A stretch of 64,000 nt of DNA from Longimonas halophila. GTDB lineage: Bacteria; Bacteroidota; Rhodothermia; Rhodothermales; Salinibacteraceae. The DNA is taken from the NCBI RefSeq assembly GCF_002554705.1, contig NZ_PDEP01000002.1:186001-250000 (forward strand). Reading direction: 5' to 3'. Each line of letters starts with the position of its first letter. Position 1 is the stretch's first letter. Below are positions 63,663 through 64,000 of the stretch, piece by piece. Position numbers and translations under genes: made by a program. The notes beneath the pieces are model-generated. The model worked only from the letters and a program-made list of their open reading frames with translations, had not been told where the DNA came from and searched no databases.

Positions 63663-63806
63663 ATGGCTAAGAAAGGAGAGAGCGCGAAAAAAATGGCGCG
63701 CATTGTCTTTGCTGAGAAAAAAGACAATGGGCACTATAGCTTTCGCCAGAAAATGGTACCGCTTGACTCTGTGAAAGAGAAGCTGAAGCAAGCCCGCGCA
63801 AACTGA
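63663..63806 (+). CDS. DUF4295 small protein
   Basis: A 47-residue basic protein starting MAKKGESAKKMARIVFAEK and ending DSVKEKLKQARAN. It matches DUF4295, a family found right after rpmG in Bacteroidota and relatives and probably ribosome-linked. It starts two bases after the rpmG stop, so the two are translated together. Confidence 0.85.
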   Translation: MAKKGESAKKMARIVFAEKKDNGHYSFRQKMVPLDSVKEKLKQARAN

Positions 63807-63870
63807 TGCGCGCGGGAGAGGTGCGCATGTCTCAACGAGGCACTGCGTAGCCGACTCCACTACATTTGTT

Positions 63871-63945
63871 CGGGGCGTGGCGCAGTCCGGTTAGCGCACC
63901 TGCTTTGGGAGCAGGGGGTCGCCGGTTCAAATCCGGCCGCCCCGA
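63871..63945 (+). tRNA. tRNA-Pro (anticodon TGG)
   Basis: A 75-base cloverleaf. The acceptor arms are CGGGGCG/CGCCCCG, the anticodon stem CCTGC/GCAGG encloses TTTGGGA with anticodon TGG, and the T arm is GCCGG TTCAAAT CCGGC. The discriminator base is A, and CCA is not encoded. Confidence 0.96.
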
Positions 63946-64000
63946 CTATGGAGCACAATCTTGTTCTTGCACGCACTGTCGATCTCGGCAGTTTGCGGGC

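Noticed and set aside
63948-64000. Possible start of a gene at the right edge (MEHNLVLARTVDLG)
   Set aside because: It begins three bases after the tRNA-Pro and only 17 codons are visible, too little to support a gene.
1-64000. CRISPR arrays, prophages, rRNA operons and complete insertion sequences
   Set aside because: No regularly spaced repeats, phage genes, rRNA sequences or flanked transposases were seen; the only transposase is the single RAYT.

Overview
The window looks like the replication-origin neighbourhood of a moderately GC-rich, salt-adapted member of the Rhodothermota (the Salinibacter/Salisaeta/Longimonas group). The reasons are: acidic proteins (for example the DnaA linker and YceD), a rpmB-rpmG-DUF4295 gene order typical of the Bacteroidota superphylum, a TAnnTTTG-type promoter in front of the SRP RNA, planctomycete/Rhodothermus-style sigma factor plus Ser/Thr kinase gene pairs, and an HMG-CoA synthase that reads like a haloarchaeal protein. 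No 16S rRNA or database search was available, so this placement is an inference.

Layout. 1-11.6 kb is mixed: the end of mfd, a secreted Cys-rich peptide with a beta-propeller lipoprotein, two tandem duplicated lipoproteins, a hydrolase, rsmG, a REP-associated transposase, mnmG, a UPF0158 gene and two duplicated Uma2 genes with a third remnant. 11.8-18.5 kb holds an AddB/AddA-like helicase-nuclease pair, followed by a nest of palindromes and a thioredoxin. 19.5-22.1 kb is an ECF sigma factor with its receptor-like Ser/Thr kinase. 22.4-24.3 kb is a cupin remnant with DUF1326 and DUF2182 genes. 24.5-28.5 kb is the classic mnmE-yidC-rnpA-rpmH block on the minus strand, followed by tRNA-Val. 29.2-33.5 kb is one very large multi-PAS sensor kinase. 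34.4-42.4 kb carries a ChaN-type protein, a DEAD-box helicase and the yceD-rpmF-plsX-fabH-fabD-fabG phospholipid/fatty acid operon.

43.1-53.5 kb is the origin segment. DnaA boxes lie upstream of dnaA, then come dnaA, dnaN, an anti-sigma-like/sigma pair, the SRP RNA gene, yajC, a ribBA variant and pgi. These are followed by a second, much denser DnaA-box array that ends in a Bacillus-like unwinding motif and an AT-rich tract. The last 10 kb has comEC, nusB, a PPP phosphatase, ychF, HMG-CoA synthase, a lipoprotein, a LolC/E-type permease, rpmB, rpmG, a DUF4295 gene and tRNA-Pro.

Intergenic DNA is rich in dispersed palindromes of at least four kinds, one of which shows compensatory base changes between copies. 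The observations most worth following are the two DnaA-box clusters 10 kb apart on either side of dnaA, the peptide-terminator-propeller unit at 1.4-2.9 kb, the RibBA that has lost all three zinc cysteines of its GTP cyclohydrolase half, and the haloarchaeal-like HMG-CoA synthase.
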